Assembly (NCBI GenBank): GCA_963693315.1
Contig: OY856186.1
Coordinates: 302,042,144 to 302,106,143, forward strand
Source: Diogma glabrata
Taxonomy: Eukaryota; Arthropoda; Insecta; Diptera; Cylindrotomidae
Direction: 5' to 3'
Length of the DNA: 64,000 nt
Part shown: positions 13,034-23,480 of the stretch, in pieces
How positions within the stretch are numbered: the first letter of the stretch is position 1
Layout of the letters: each line of letters begins with the position of its first letter
The notes under the pieces: generated by a model
Seen by the model: the letters and a program-made list of their open reading frames with translations, nothing else
What the model was told of the DNA's origin: nothing
The model's database searches: none
Position numbers and translations under genes: made by a program

Positions 13034-13364
13034 ACCAGTACTAGCTCCACATCTCAACACGATCAAATCGAAAGATCAGATAGCTAACCTAATTCGACTA
13101 AGTCATTCAATTGCAGAGTTGAAGCTTAAGCAAGGTTTAATGCACTCCCAAACCACAACGACGAATAGAGTTTATGGAGTTTCAATTCTTCTTATAACTT
13201 TTGGAGTCCTGATCTATATCATCATAAAGATTTATAATAAACGTCAAGCCGCAAAGAAGACACCAACGTCTATATGTAACGATCCAAGTTCACCAAAACC
13301 AAAACGTAGGTGGTTGTTTAATACAGAGACCAGAGAAGAAGAGGGACTTGCGCAAAATTTGTAA
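13034..13364 (+). pseudogene. Env-like C-terminal remnant in the BEL element
   Basis: The frame ending at 13364 is open upstream to a TAA near 13031. It codes for a short amphipathic stretch (DQIANLIRLSHS), one strongly hydrophobic segment of about 22 residues (VSILLITFGVLIYIII) and a basic tail with KPKRRW. A stem helix, membrane anchor and cytoplasmic tail directly before the 3' LTR is the layout of the carboxyl end of insect retroviral-type envelope proteins. The ectodomain is missing or unrecognisable. There is no good ATG upstream; the first internal ATG is 13140. The gene is broken, and the identification rests on position and topology rather than clear homology. Confidence 0.5.
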
Positions 13365-13510
13365 TTTCTTATAATGCATTAATATTTTTGTTCAATGTAA
13401 TTAATTTTAATTTTTTAATATTAAGTTAAAAAAAAAAAAAAAAAACAATTTTTAATGAAAATATTATTGTCCTTCGTATTACTTCTCCTTCTTTAAAATT
13501 AGGTAATTTC

Positions 13511-13524
13511 AACAAGCGGGAGAA
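13511..13524 (+). other. Polypurine tract of the BEL element
   Basis: AACAAGCGGGAGAA lies immediately before the 3' LTR start at 13525, where the plus-strand primer is expected. Confidence 0.8.
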
Positions 13525-13926
13525 TGTTTAGAAACACCCTGTAGAATGTAAATATAATATGAAATTATTTGCAATTATTAAAATTTTACTAAATTAACAA
13601 AATAAATAAATATTATTAAATTTTTACTAAATTAACAAAAAACTAAATGAAACAAAAAAATGTAATTTAAATAAAAACCAAATTTGCTGACTCTTAGATT
13701 CTTAAAAAACTAAATTAACCAAATTAAAATAACATTATAATCACTCTGATTAAAACCATCAACTCGTCGAGTCACAAGTAGAAATATTGTGTAAAAAGTT
13801 ATTTACTGCCAAACTATTACTTGTAAAACCTGAAGTTATATAATATATAATTAAACATTAATAAAATTAAAGTGAGTTTTTATTAAAACATTAAATACAT
13901 TATTGTGCCCATCCCGTGCGCACACA
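13525..13926 (+). repeat. BEL element 3' LTR
   Basis: Nearly identical to the 5' LTR, starting TGTTTAGAAACACC and ending CGCACACA. It is followed by CTCCT, the second copy of the target duplication, and then by the resumed arm of the foldback element. Confidence 0.95.
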
Positions 13927-14071
13927 CTCCTAATTATAAATATACATAAAAATTTGGTTTTAGCAAAAATTCGATGAGCGCACTAATCCTGCAGCCGGAT
14001 CTCGTCCTATAAACGGTTACAATGGTATAATTTTTTTGTAACACATGCATAAAAAATAGTGATATATATTA

Positions 14072-14231
14072 TCACGAGTCGTCAAATAATAGTCGATTAT
14101 TTTTCTTAATCATTATTACGAATGTCATTTGAGGTCCCGAGTGCGCGTAGCGCACGAGGGAAATTTTCAACCTCAAATGGCATGAGTGGTAATGTTGAAA
14201 AATAATCGACTAATAATTTAGTGACGAGTTG
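14072..14231. mobile_element. Palindromic MITE with GTGCGCGTAGCGCAC core
   Basis: ACGAGTCGTCAAATAATAGTCGATTATTTTTC on the left is mirrored on the right, ending ACGAGT. The centre is a GC-rich palindrome (14141-14155) within AT-rich arms. No coding capacity. A related design (GCGAGGCGCGAGCGAAAATTT) occurs at 56904-57000. Confidence 0.6.
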
Positions 14232-14457
14232 TATTTAGCAGACAATTTAACGAACAGAAATAGTAACATTATTTCATACAACATAATCCTTTGTTGTCAT
14301 TTTGTCTTCTAACAAAATTAAATATTATTTCATCTTAGTAGGCGCATAAATGTTATAAATTTGTAATTTATTTTTGACAAATAAACATAAACATGCAATC
14401 TTATTTAGTGTTGAATATTTTACGTCAATTTTGACAGTAATGAGCATAGCATGTAAC

Positions 14458-14616
14458 TATATGTAGATTTTTTTGGAAAACACCAATCGATTTGCTCAGT
14501 TTCTTTAATATTAATTTTTATTCATTAAAAATTCCATTGGAGTTTTTAATGAATAAAAATTAATACTAAAGAAACTGAGCAAATCGATTGGTGTTTTCCA
14601 AAAAAATCTACATATA
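14458..14616. repeat. 159-bp near-perfect palindrome
   Basis: Starts TATATGTAGATTTTTTTGG and ends with its reverse complement. The arms of about 75 bp are virtually identical around a very short spacer near 14536, so a single strand would form an almost uninterrupted hairpin. AAACATGCAATC flanks it on both sides (14391 and 14619). Probably a small foldback MITE. Confidence 0.75.
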
Positions 14617-14619
14617 AAC

Positions 14620-15850
14620 ATGCAATCATTTATGAATGAAAACGGACATTTTTAATATTTGCATATTGCATTTTTACATAATTTTGTATTATTGAATTAT
14701 TTGTAGAAAAAATTTTATTTAGAAACTAATAATTATCTTTTAAACAAAATTATAAATAAAAAAAAATTATCTCCTTAAGGAAAAAAAATTATCTCAATAT
14801 CTCTAGTTTTAAATTAATATATTATGTAGGCCGAAAATAGTCACTATAATTCGCTGTTCCTTCCCACCCGAGAAAAATAATCGATATAATTCGTTTTGAT
14901 TTGTTAAAAAATAATGAATGAAGCGTTTTTATTGGACCTTATCGAAACTTTATTCAGTGAGTTGAATTATCAATTTGGTTCTATATTGAAATAACCAAAA
15001 ATTATGCATGTTACACAGAGACCTATAAAATATTTTTCATTCATCAAAATAGCAGTTATTTAAAGTAAAAATAATGTTGTTCTGTTTTTACTTGAAGTAA
15101 TCATATGTTAGAGTTTCTGGATTAGGATAGAAAATAAATATATGTACTAACCAAACAAAGTGAAAGTGCTGAAATCTCATGGTTCTGAGATATTAAGACA
15201 GACCGAAGCCGTTATGATTTATGAATTTAACAGATAATAAATTGACACAAAAAGGAGGAAATGAAATGCAGCGAAACGAGGATTTACTTATCAAACTTGT
15301 TATAAATCTCTCCATTTAAAGTTCAACTTTTCTAAAAAAAACATTTTATCTACCAATGACTAATATTTTTTATTAGCCCAGAAAATTTAGGAATTCCTTT
15401 CTTAGCTAAACCCTTATTTTTAAAAATGGGGGGGATAGAGAGATTAAAAAAAACAACTAAGAGTATAATGAACACTAAACCTGCTAGTGACTCACTAACA
15501 AGAAGCAATCAAAGGACTGCGTGCCTATCAGAGTTGTGATCCGACGAGCTTTATACGTGTGTGTTCGAACAATACTATCCCTCAGCTGAGTACAAATAAT
15601 CCAATATGCCCACAAAAGAGACTGTGTAAACGGAATTAAATAAGCAAAATAAAGAGGCACGGAGTCTGACGACCCAAAAGACCAAAGAAACCGAGAGCAT
15701 CACACTAAAATCACTACTACTGCAATTATAACATTTAAACGTTTATATAAACAATTAACTCACCCCATGACCCGAAACATACGTTTGATATGTTAAAACA
15801 ATTAATAGTATAATATTGAGTAAGCTTCTTTTAATAAAAAAATGCGCCAA
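14620..15850. other. AT-rich non-coding DNA
   Basis: No gene recognised. It contains a short hairpin-bearing motif near 15170 (GAAATCTCATGGTTCTGAGAT) that has a relative near 51636, suggesting both are fragments of one dispersed repeat. Confidence 0.4.
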
Positions 15851-16325
15851 TGTTTCAGGCGATTGTTGAATCTCTTGGCAAAATATTCAATGATGTAGTA
15901 AAATACTGCCGCATACCTCTGCAGTTGTTGAATTCGTTAGACATATACATCCAATGAAGTAATAAGATTGTTAAATTTTTTCATAATATGTTAAATGATG
16001 TAATAAAACTAATATCTGCAATATTTAAGTTGTTGGTTATACATATTTTAAATAGTATAACAAAATGAATGTCGGACATTGTGAGAAATATAATAAATGG
16101 TGTAACCAAATTAATATTGGCAATTGTTGAATTTGATAGAAATCTATTAAATGATGCAATGAAAATAAATGTCGGCAATTGTTGAATTTGTTGGTAATGT
16201 ATTATCTGGTGTAATAAAATACTGTCGCATACATATGCAGTTGTTGAATTTGATGGTAATATATTCCACGAAATAACAAAATTAATGGCTGTAATTGTTG
16301 AATTCGCTAGAAATATAATAAATAA
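15851..16325. repeat. Degenerate ~60-bp minisatellite
   Basis: About eight imperfect tandem units built around GCAATTGTTGAATTTGTTGG, a TATTAAATGATGTAATAAAA-like block and a TGTCG/TGCCGCAT block. Units differ by 20-30% by eye, so the array is old. No reading frame is preserved through the array. Confidence 0.7.
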
Positions 16326-18581
16326 TGAACCGTTATTTTTTTCAAGCGATAACGATGACGATAAGTTAAACTTTTGTAACGTCTCTTTTTATAGAAAAAA
16401 TAATAGCTGTTATTCCAAATTGTTGCAATGAATGTATAAAAACAAGAATTTAAGTGCACGAACAAAACACAGTTTTTGTATACAAAAAAAATCATGCTAT
16501 CGACTATGAATTTTTTATTCACCACGAAAACCTGCTATTGGCAACCATATAATTCACTGTTTTACAGTTTGATTTGATAATTACAATTATTCTTGATATT
16601 AAGTTCACTCGCGACGACGTTTGTTTGATCTGTCATGAAAGCTTTGATACAAGAAACTGCGAGACATATACCCGTTTTTGCCAACAAATTTTCTCTCTAT
16701 TTATTTTTATTTTTGGTTGTTTACATTAACAAAATCATTTCACTAAACAATAACCTTTTTTTCTAATTTGAATTATAATAAATAAGTTTTCAAAAAAATG
16801 AGTTTACCTAGCTTCTTGTGTTTTATTTTAACTAATCTATTAACTACAGAATTGTACTAATGAATTACAGTCAATACGTGTCAATCTAATTAAAACTTTT
16901 GAGAAGAAGCTACTGACAATTGACAAAAGGTTGAAGTTTTATATCTAATATTGTGACAACAAAAGAAACAGTTAGAACTGTAGCGGTGATATCATTCCGA
17001 TCGACTATCTAAAAACTTACCAAATGTCCAATAAATATCAAAAAAATTTCATGAACCAACAGTATACAAAATGGGATAGCAAATCAAACAGGTTGAAAAA
17101 ATATATGAACAAAAGACGATATGTTGTATCGCGCGCGTTGATCCATGCATAAGAGCTTGTTTCAAAAAATGAATTTTTACAGGAAAAACAACTTCGTATC
17201 AAAAGATATGAATAAAAGACGATAAGTTGTATTGCACGAATTTTAACTTTTAGGTTCTCCAAATTAAAAATAAAAAAGATTTGAAATTATGTATAACAAT
17301 AATTTTATTATAATTTACAATACAAATTTACTATTTTATGATGAACGATGTTTCATCGTTCTAATCCAAATATATGCTGTTTTCGATTAGTTTCTCAATT
17401 CATTAGATAATCTATTAAATTAAGTTTTTTGCAATTTTGCAATTCTTATTGTGAGAATTAAGTTGTAATTGGATAATTAAATTTATACAGATGTTACAAT
17501 TTCCTTGTATGTGAATAAAATTGAAATTAGATTATTAAGAATTTATATTTATGAAAAATGTGAAAAGTTGAAATGTGATTATTAAGAATGTTTTGTTTTA
17601 TTTATGAAAATTATGAAAAGTTTAAATTTGATTTGATTTATTTATGAAAAATATGGTTTAAGACTATTTATGAAAAATATGAGTTAAGACATCCGGGATG
17701 TCGTAACTCACGCGTTGATTCATGCATAATCAGTTGTTTGGAAAAATGAGTTTTACGGGAAAAATAGCTTCGTAACAAGGGGAGTTAATATTTTTCAACC
17801 CAACTGCTCCCATTACAGAAAATCTAGCAGAAAACGTTTTTATTTAACGAAAACGCTTCTTTTAAATAATTACAACCTTTGTGATTTAATCTAATAGTAT
17901 ATGATACTAGGGGACCCCTGTGCCTTTGCATAAAATATTTTTTCATAAATTAATAACATAAACCCTGTTTGCAACGTCTAGTTTAAGCAAAGCATAAACT
18001 GAAACTGAAATGAAATTTAATAAAATAAAATTTAAAGATATTCAAAGTTTGTTTCGTTTATTTTAATCGTCGTTTAATTTTTTTATATTTTTTTGTATTC
18101 TATCCTTTCCCTTCCGTATTCTCTCTTTTCCTATTATATGGCTACGTTTTTTCGTTTTTTGTGTATTATATATAGGATTTCCCATCTATCTGCTACTGTC
18201 ACTTACTTTGTCAAATTATGCCCAAAATCGCATGATAGGACTTAAAGTTATTAAGAAGTTTTAAAATTATTAAATTTAAAATTGTTGAAATCGGTGCAAT
18301 AGTTTTTCGGCCAGTTGGCAGACGGCCATATTTTTTACTTTTTGAGACTACTCCAAAACCGTCGTGAAGTTCCGAAAAATGCGGGAGTCAGATTTTGAAC
18401 ATTTTCTCGAAAATGTAATACGTTGGTCTTTCAGATCAAAGTAATATTATGGGTGAACTAATTTGTCTGTGTTAAAAGCTTATTATGTCGTTTTATACCT
18501 AATAAAACCAACCGCGGTCACACACCAGGGTTTATTTGGTATAAAACAAATTGAGATAAAGGTCGATCTAAAGGTAGGGAT
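16326..18581. other. AT-rich DNA with dispersed degenerate repeats
   Basis: No gene recognised. A ~70-bp segment containing CGCGTTGATCCATGCATAA at about 17134-17203 recurs imperfectly at about 17710-17778. Between 17540 and 17690 a TTATGAAAAATATG motif is repeated several times. The block CTCGAAAATGTAATACGTTGGTCTTTCAGATCAAAGTAAT near 18405-18447 resembles 53110-53155, so it belongs to a dispersed family. Confidence 0.45.
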
Positions 18582-20118
18582 TAGGGATGGAAAGATTTAT
18601 AGAAAAGTCGATTCTCGATTCCAACTTTTATTTTATAAATTTCGATTCCAAGAATCGATTCTCCGACTGAAAAAGTCGATTCTTTCGATTTTAATCGATT
18701 CCTATGTTAGAAAAAGTAGCTTTAATAAAATTAAATTCAAATTTATATTTCATATATTATTTCATATATTTATTCAAAATAAACTGAAAAAAATTTTAAA
18801 CAATCATTTTATGAAAACCACAAATTTTCTGCAACTGATCTTAAGAATAGTAGCATATTCAAATGATCAGGCGCTAATCTACTTTGAATCTGATTCGCAA
18901 TCAGACCAGTATGTGAAAATAAACGCTCACATGGTATTGTTGTTGCTACTATTGTTAAATTTAAAGTGTGCACCACATTCATGACATTTAACCTTGGAAC
19001 CGTTATTCACTTTTTTATAATAAATCCACACAGCACTCGGTGCCATTTCGTGTAATCGTGTTTAAATATTATTATTAATATTATAGAAAGAAATTAGTTT
19101 AATATTAAATATAAGGTTATAAATCGTCGCTTTAATAATGAAATAACGTATGCCATATATACGTTGTTTTTATATAATGGGTGCGCTGCATTCCCCATAG
19201 GATGTCTATAAAGTGGCATTTTAACATTTTCCAATTTTTTTATAACTGGGGTTGAAAATTAATATATTGTTAATTAACGTACATGCAAATTTTAATTCGG
19301 TTAAATATTGAAACAGCGTAAATGCATGTACGATATTTCAATTCCTACAGAATAATAACTTGGGTAAAATCAGTGTCGTATACTTTACATACATTACGAT
19401 CGCCACACGAAATGGTAAATCTAAAATATTGTATAAGCATCATTCATTACTACATGATATGCCGGTTCATATAAATAAAAAATTGTAAGAATATTATGCG
19501 TTAGTTTTATAATAATTAGTTTTAGACTTAATCGTACTTTTATGCAAAATGAAATAACGTATATGAAATATGAAATAACGTATAAGGTACCTGATTGACT
19601 TTTCACCTCTTTTTAGGTAGAAAAGCCAGCAGGTACCAATGTGAAATTTTAATATGCTGTAGGGAAATTAGTCAAGATTAATTGGCAGAAATTTTTTTTT
19701 CAATATCTTTATTCATTCAATAGTGCTGCCGAGTTTACGAAAATCAGAAAATCGAAAAATCTTTAAACCCAATTATCTCGAAACTACACTTTTGCGAATA
19801 CGTTGTTTCATTATTAAAGCGACGAAATATTACTGTGTCTAACAGTAACACCACGTCACCACCACTTATGATTGACTAAATTAGTGTCAACTGTGTATGA
19901 CTAGACTATAGTACTAAATTTGTAAATAAATAAAAAATCGAATACGACTAAATTACGGTGTATGACTATAGTACTAAATTTATAAATAAATTAAAAGTCG
20001 AATACTAAGAATCGATTCTTGATCGACTTTGAAAATTAAAACTCGATTCTTTATAATCGATTATTTTAACAGAAAAGTCGATTCTCGAGTAGAATCGGAA
20101 TCGACTTTTCCATCCCTA
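18582..20118 (-). mobile_element. hAT transposon, internal-deletion derivative
   Basis: The element begins TAGGGATGGAAAG and ends CTTTTCCATCCCTA, and is flanked on both sides by the exact 8-bp duplication GTAGGGAT (18574-18581 and 20119-20126), as expected for hAT. Sub-terminal sequence is rich in copies of TCGATTCT/AGAATCGA. The net length is 1537 bp. On the minus strand are only the two ends of a transposase gene: a BED zinc finger and the hAT dimerisation tail. It is therefore a deletion product of an autonomous hAT element. Confidence 0.9.
18809..19046 (-). pseudogene. hAT transposase: BED finger joined to hATC tail
   Basis: From ATG at 19046, minus-strand translation starts MAPSAVWIYYKK and contains KCHECGAHF, the first half of a BED zinc finger (Trp, two Cys). 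At ~18931 the frame is abandoned and, in the next frame, CERLFSHTGLIA...SRLAPDHLNMLLFLR follows to a stop at 18809-18811. This is the signature of the hAT carboxyl-terminal dimerisation domain. About 500 residues of catalytic core normally found between them are missing, and the junction changes frame. It cannot encode an active transposase. Confidence 0.85.
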
Positions 20119-20192
20119 GTAGGGATATTTATATAATCTGTAGATATCAATTTTTTTATTTAATTGTTTTTATTTATTGTTGTGTCCTAAAC

Positions 20193-20220
20193 CATAGAGA
20201 AACATATATGTTTCTCTATG
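20193..20220. repeat. 28-bp perfect palindrome
   Basis: CATAGAGAAACATA is followed directly by its exact reverse complement, with no spacer. It lies 500 bp upstream of the dpr exon. Function unknown. Confidence 0.7.
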
Positions 20221-20722
20221 CCTAAACTATGGATATTCAATAACCCAACCAAACGCAAAATGTTTCTTGTGATTTTACAGTACCTTCATATCACAAAAAG
20301 GTCTTCTTTTTCATATCAACCACCTTTTATTACCAAAACTTAACTTCATATCATTTTAAATCATTCATAACTATTTCACCTACATCAAAATGTTAAACTT
20401 TCCTGTACATTATTTTTCTATTCAATTTTTCATAAGGCCGTGTACAATGTAAACATGAAACTTGCTTCCTCTACCTAACATATTATATCTTAAAACATTA
20501 ATATCTTACAATGTTTTTATCTTACGATATTGTTATGAAATGTAAATCTGAAAATAAATGAGATAAAATGTTAATATTATTGTGTACATGAGGTATATAA
20601 TGCAGTTAGTTCAACCTTAAAGTAACCTCTAAGGAAAATCAAAATACGTTTTTCCTATTTTTATTTCCAAATAAATTATACTAATATTTTCCTTTAATAC
20701 TTATATTTTGTTTTCGTTTCAG

Positions 20723-21081
20723 GTATCACAACAATAATATGATAAATTATGATACACAAAACGGTTTTACTGTGACAACATTAGAACCAACAAATGTATT
20801 GATGAATGAAAATAATATAAATAATAATAATAATAATAATTTAAATAGTTATAATAATAATAGTAGTAGTTTGGATGTAAATAGTAATAATTTTAATAAT
20901 CAATATGATGAGTTAATATATCAGACATCATCTGTAGCTTCATCATCCACGTCGATAACATCAATTGTAATCTCTGTCAGTATTTTATCGATTAAGGAAG
21001 TCCATTTCAAACATGGTGGAAATTATACGTGTTCACCATCAAATGCTGCACCATCTGTCATAATGGTTCATGTATTAAGAG
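20723..21081 (+). CDS. dpr (family): dpr-family Ig protein, penultimate exon (second Ig domain)
   Basis: A pyrimidine tract and acceptor ...GTTTTCGTTTCAG precede 20723, and AGAG|GTAAGT ends the exon at 21081. The exon starts in codon position 3 (split codon), then YHNNNMINYDT, then a long Asn-rich insert (about 20796-20925). It continues with the end of an Ig domain: LSIKEVHFKHGGNYTC followed by SPSNAAPSVIMVHVLRG. GNYTC is the Y-x-C disulphide signature of strand F, and the tail is characteristic of Drosophila dpr proteins, neuronal surface receptors that pair with DIP proteins. Upstream exons (signal peptide, first Ig domain) are not in the window, so the preceding intron is at least 20 kb if the gene is intact. 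Which dpr paralogue cannot be settled. Confidence 0.88.
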
Positions 21082-21489
21082 GTAAGTTATGAGATAACGT
21101 TATGTACCATTTATTTTGATTTGTTTTGTAATGTGTTGTGATTATAGTATAATAGAGGAAATATATTTTCTTGGTTTAGCTTTGGATTTTTTTATAGAAG
21201 GTTATTGTTTGTGATTTATAGGTATTAAAGGGGATTTTAATTACTTTGGTAGCCAATATTTTTAAGAGCCGTATTGGATTCCATATTGGATTTGTTTCTG
21301 GAACAAATAGTGTTACGTTGTCACGTACAATTGTACGAAGTACATCAATCTCAATTCTGTTCACATCTTATTGTGGAAAACTTTTCTTACAAAAATAATT
21401 TTTTGACGAAAATATTTTACCAAAAAAATTGTACCTCCAAACATACATTATCAAAAGAATTGAATTAAACATAATTATTTTAAGAGAAA

Positions 21490-22153
21490 ATCATAGATCC
21501 GTTGTTGTGAGTTATTCTGCCACTATATCCGACCGATTTGGAGTTTCCATTTATTCTTGCTGGAACGCACTTTTTGATATCTATATACAGATACAAAAAG
21601 TTTACTACCAAAACAAGATCATTGCCTGGCCATCAGCAAAAAAGCTTTAGGAACAAAAAAAGTTTTAAAAAAAAACTCATTTTAGATGTAGATGTAGAAT
21701 CCATGTAGATATAGAATCATTAAAAATTAATTTAATCAAGTTAAATAAACTAAACATTGTCAGGAATTGTCGGATGTATTTATGGATTCCACATTCCTAT
21801 ATACCAGCACTGAAAGAATACCCAAATTCTTACATTAATAGAAAAAATTGCATTCGGCAATGGTGCAATGAGTTTGCGACGAAAACTTTCATTTCATTGA
21901 TTGTGCTATGCGGGTGAGCCTGGCAATCAAAGAGCGTTTGGTTTGTTCAAAAGTCGATTTTGACGACTCAATGGACCAGATGAACGAATTTTATTCTTTG
22001 ATTATATTAGTGGCTTGTATTTTGCATAATATTTGTCTGCAAAATAATGACGTTATTTCCACAGATTTTATCATATACCCAAACGATAGTAATAAAGATC
22101 CTGCAGTAGTGATCTCTTCAGAATTTAACAATACTTTGAAATTATTTCAATAA
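21490..22153 (+). pseudogene. PIF/Harbinger transposase fragment A
   Basis: Near 21520-21650 the plus strand encodes ISDRFGVSIYSCWNALFD...IIAWPSAKKL, resembling the helix-turn-helix N-terminal region that precedes the PIF/Harbinger catalytic core. After stops, 21908-22150 encodes a carboxyl-terminal block with VACILHNICLQNND, a hallmark ending of Harbinger transposases. The central DDE region is missing between them, so this is an internally deleted copy inside the dpr intron. Confidence 0.7.
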
Positions 22154-22435
22154 TTGAATTGAAATTCAATAAAAAAACTATCCATTGTTTAATTTAATAA
22201 ATTATATAACTTTAGATAGTAAAATAAAGTTAAACAAATAATTGACTAAAAAATGTTATATTTTACAATAAATTTCTCAAACAGGTCCAAAAACATATCT
22301 TGATGTTCCATTTTTCGCATATGCCTCTTGTTACATTCATCCTCAGCTATTAGTCATGGATATGTCAAGCAATTGGTCATAGGTCATCACAGCCATTGGT
22401 CATAGGTCATAGTCATATGTCATCACAGCCATTGG

Positions 22436-23035
22436 TCATAGGAATGTCAAGTGGCCAACTAGGGATGAAGTTCTTTAAGTGGCAACAAAATGCCAGCAAA
22501 AAATGGAATTCCTTACATACTAGGTGCGATAGTTGTTCGCACATAAAGGTTAAAGCCCCACAATTGAACAAAGTGTCGTATTTTAATAGGAAGCATGGGT
22601 ACGGTATTCACCTCCAGGCAATTGTTGACGGCGAGAAAAAGTTTATAGATGTTTATGGCGGCTAACCAGGTTCATTACATGACAGCCGAGTTTTGAGAAG
22701 GTCCCCTTATTCAGGAATGCCTTAGAAAATTTGGTCACAAAATTCCCTGAGAACTTTTTTTGTTAGGTGATGTGACACACCCCAATTTAGATTGGCTGGT
22801 GGTTGGCCCATTTAAAGTTTAATGTAGTGAATTTGATCGTCTGTGGGTGTATTTTGCATTACTTGTGTATCATGGAGAAAGATGTATTACCAGCTGATGA
22901 AGGTGTGGAAATAAATGGAATATATCAAGAAGCTGATACGCAAAACAATGTGCCTAATAATTTCATCATCAATCAAAACTGACGCCAAATGCTATTCCAT
23001 GAATTGGTTGAAAAAAATATATTAACTGAATAAAT
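22436..23035 (+). pseudogene. PIF/Harbinger transposase fragment B
   Basis: The frame at about 22530-22665 includes LQAIVDGEKKFIDVYGG, followed after a stop by PGSLHDSRVL. This is the first catalytic Asp block and the GxPGSxHDSxV block of the PIF/Harbinger DDE domain. Then at 22835-23030 comes a C-terminal block (CILHYLCIMEKDVLPADEG). Several stops and a deletion separate them. It is a separate copy from fragment A, because a catalytic core lies downstream of fragment A's C-terminus. In front (22350-22440) is a short tandem motif based on ATTGGTCATAGGTCAT. Confidence 0.72.
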
Positions 23036-23480
23036 TTTTAAACACAGTTTATATTACATTTTTCAAATTCATATATGAATACATTTTATAAATAATAATA
23101 TAATAAAAAATAATAATTTTATTGCTACCAATTTTCCTTGTGCTGGTTGGCCTTGTCTAGTCGCCGCTGCTTCATTTCCTTCAACTTTTTTTAAGGTTAT
23201 CTTTTTATTTTTTTTTTCTTCAAAATATTTTTCTTTTTTTTGCACACTGCTTTTCAACTCCGGTGCTCTCTGTTGAACCAGCAACTACAGTTTTCTGTTT
23301 TTGTGTTAATGCTACGCATTTACCCATTACCACACTTCCACTATTTGGGGTTGATAAATCTGCAGTTTTTTGCGAGGTCAATGCCATTGTTTCTGTATCT
23401 AACAGGCTGGCGTTTTCAAATTCTTGTTTTCGTCCCAAATATGTAATCAGCAATACACGCGTTTTGCCCACCTGACAAAT
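23036..23480 (-). other. Lys/Thr-rich minus-strand frames, unrecognised
   Basis: Two overlapping minus-strand frames (23069-23284 and 23220-23471) encode low-complexity Lys/Thr/Ser-rich peptides with KKRKIF and EEKKNKK runs, joined by a possible frameshift near 23240. Their position just beyond Harbinger fragment B suggests they could come from the accessory Myb/SANT-like gene of a Harbinger element, but no SANT motif is visible. Function not assigned. Confidence 0.3.

Larger units (their letters stand above)
6377..13926 (+). mobile_element. BEL/Pao LTR retrotransposon, nearly full length and young
   Basis: A 7550-bp element bounded by direct LTRs of 403 and 402 bp that start TG and end CA, with a 5-bp target duplication CTCCT. 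The LTRs appear to differ only in an A-rich run (near 6450 and 13598), so insertion is recent. It has a tRNA-Tyr primer site, a single gag-pol frame, an env-like remnant and a purine-rich tract before the 3' LTR. The internal order gag, protease, reverse transcriptase, RNase H, integrase, with DUF1759/DUF1758/DUF5641-like blocks, is that of BEL/Pao. One in-frame stop in pol makes this copy probably defective. Confidence 0.95.
5265..13984. mobile_element. Foldback element split by a BEL retrotransposon
   Basis: Left arm 5265-5702 begins AGTGCGCTCATCGA. The right arm is its reverse complement in two pieces, 5994-6376 and 13932-13984, and ends TCGATGAGCGCACT. The break in the right arm is filled exactly by the LTR retrotransposon 6377-13926, flanked by CTCCT at 6372-6376 and 13927-13931. 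Removing the retrotransposon and one CTCCT restores a continuous arm matching the left one. The net element is about 1165 bp with arms of about 438 bp and a 290-bp spacer without a coding frame. No target duplication of the foldback element itself was found. Confidence 0.85.

Noticed and set aside
15851..16325. Regularly repeated sequence that might suggest a CRISPR-like array
   Set aside because: Units are diverged along their whole length with no conserved-repeat/unique-spacer pattern, and the DNA is eukaryotic.
16307..17262. Short Tyr/Phe-rich minus-strand ORFs
   Set aside because: Random AT-rich frames with no motif or splice support.
18463..18984. 173-codon plus-strand ORF
   Set aside because: It straddles the hAT element boundary, is low-complexity, and is antisense to the recognisable hAT transposase ends.
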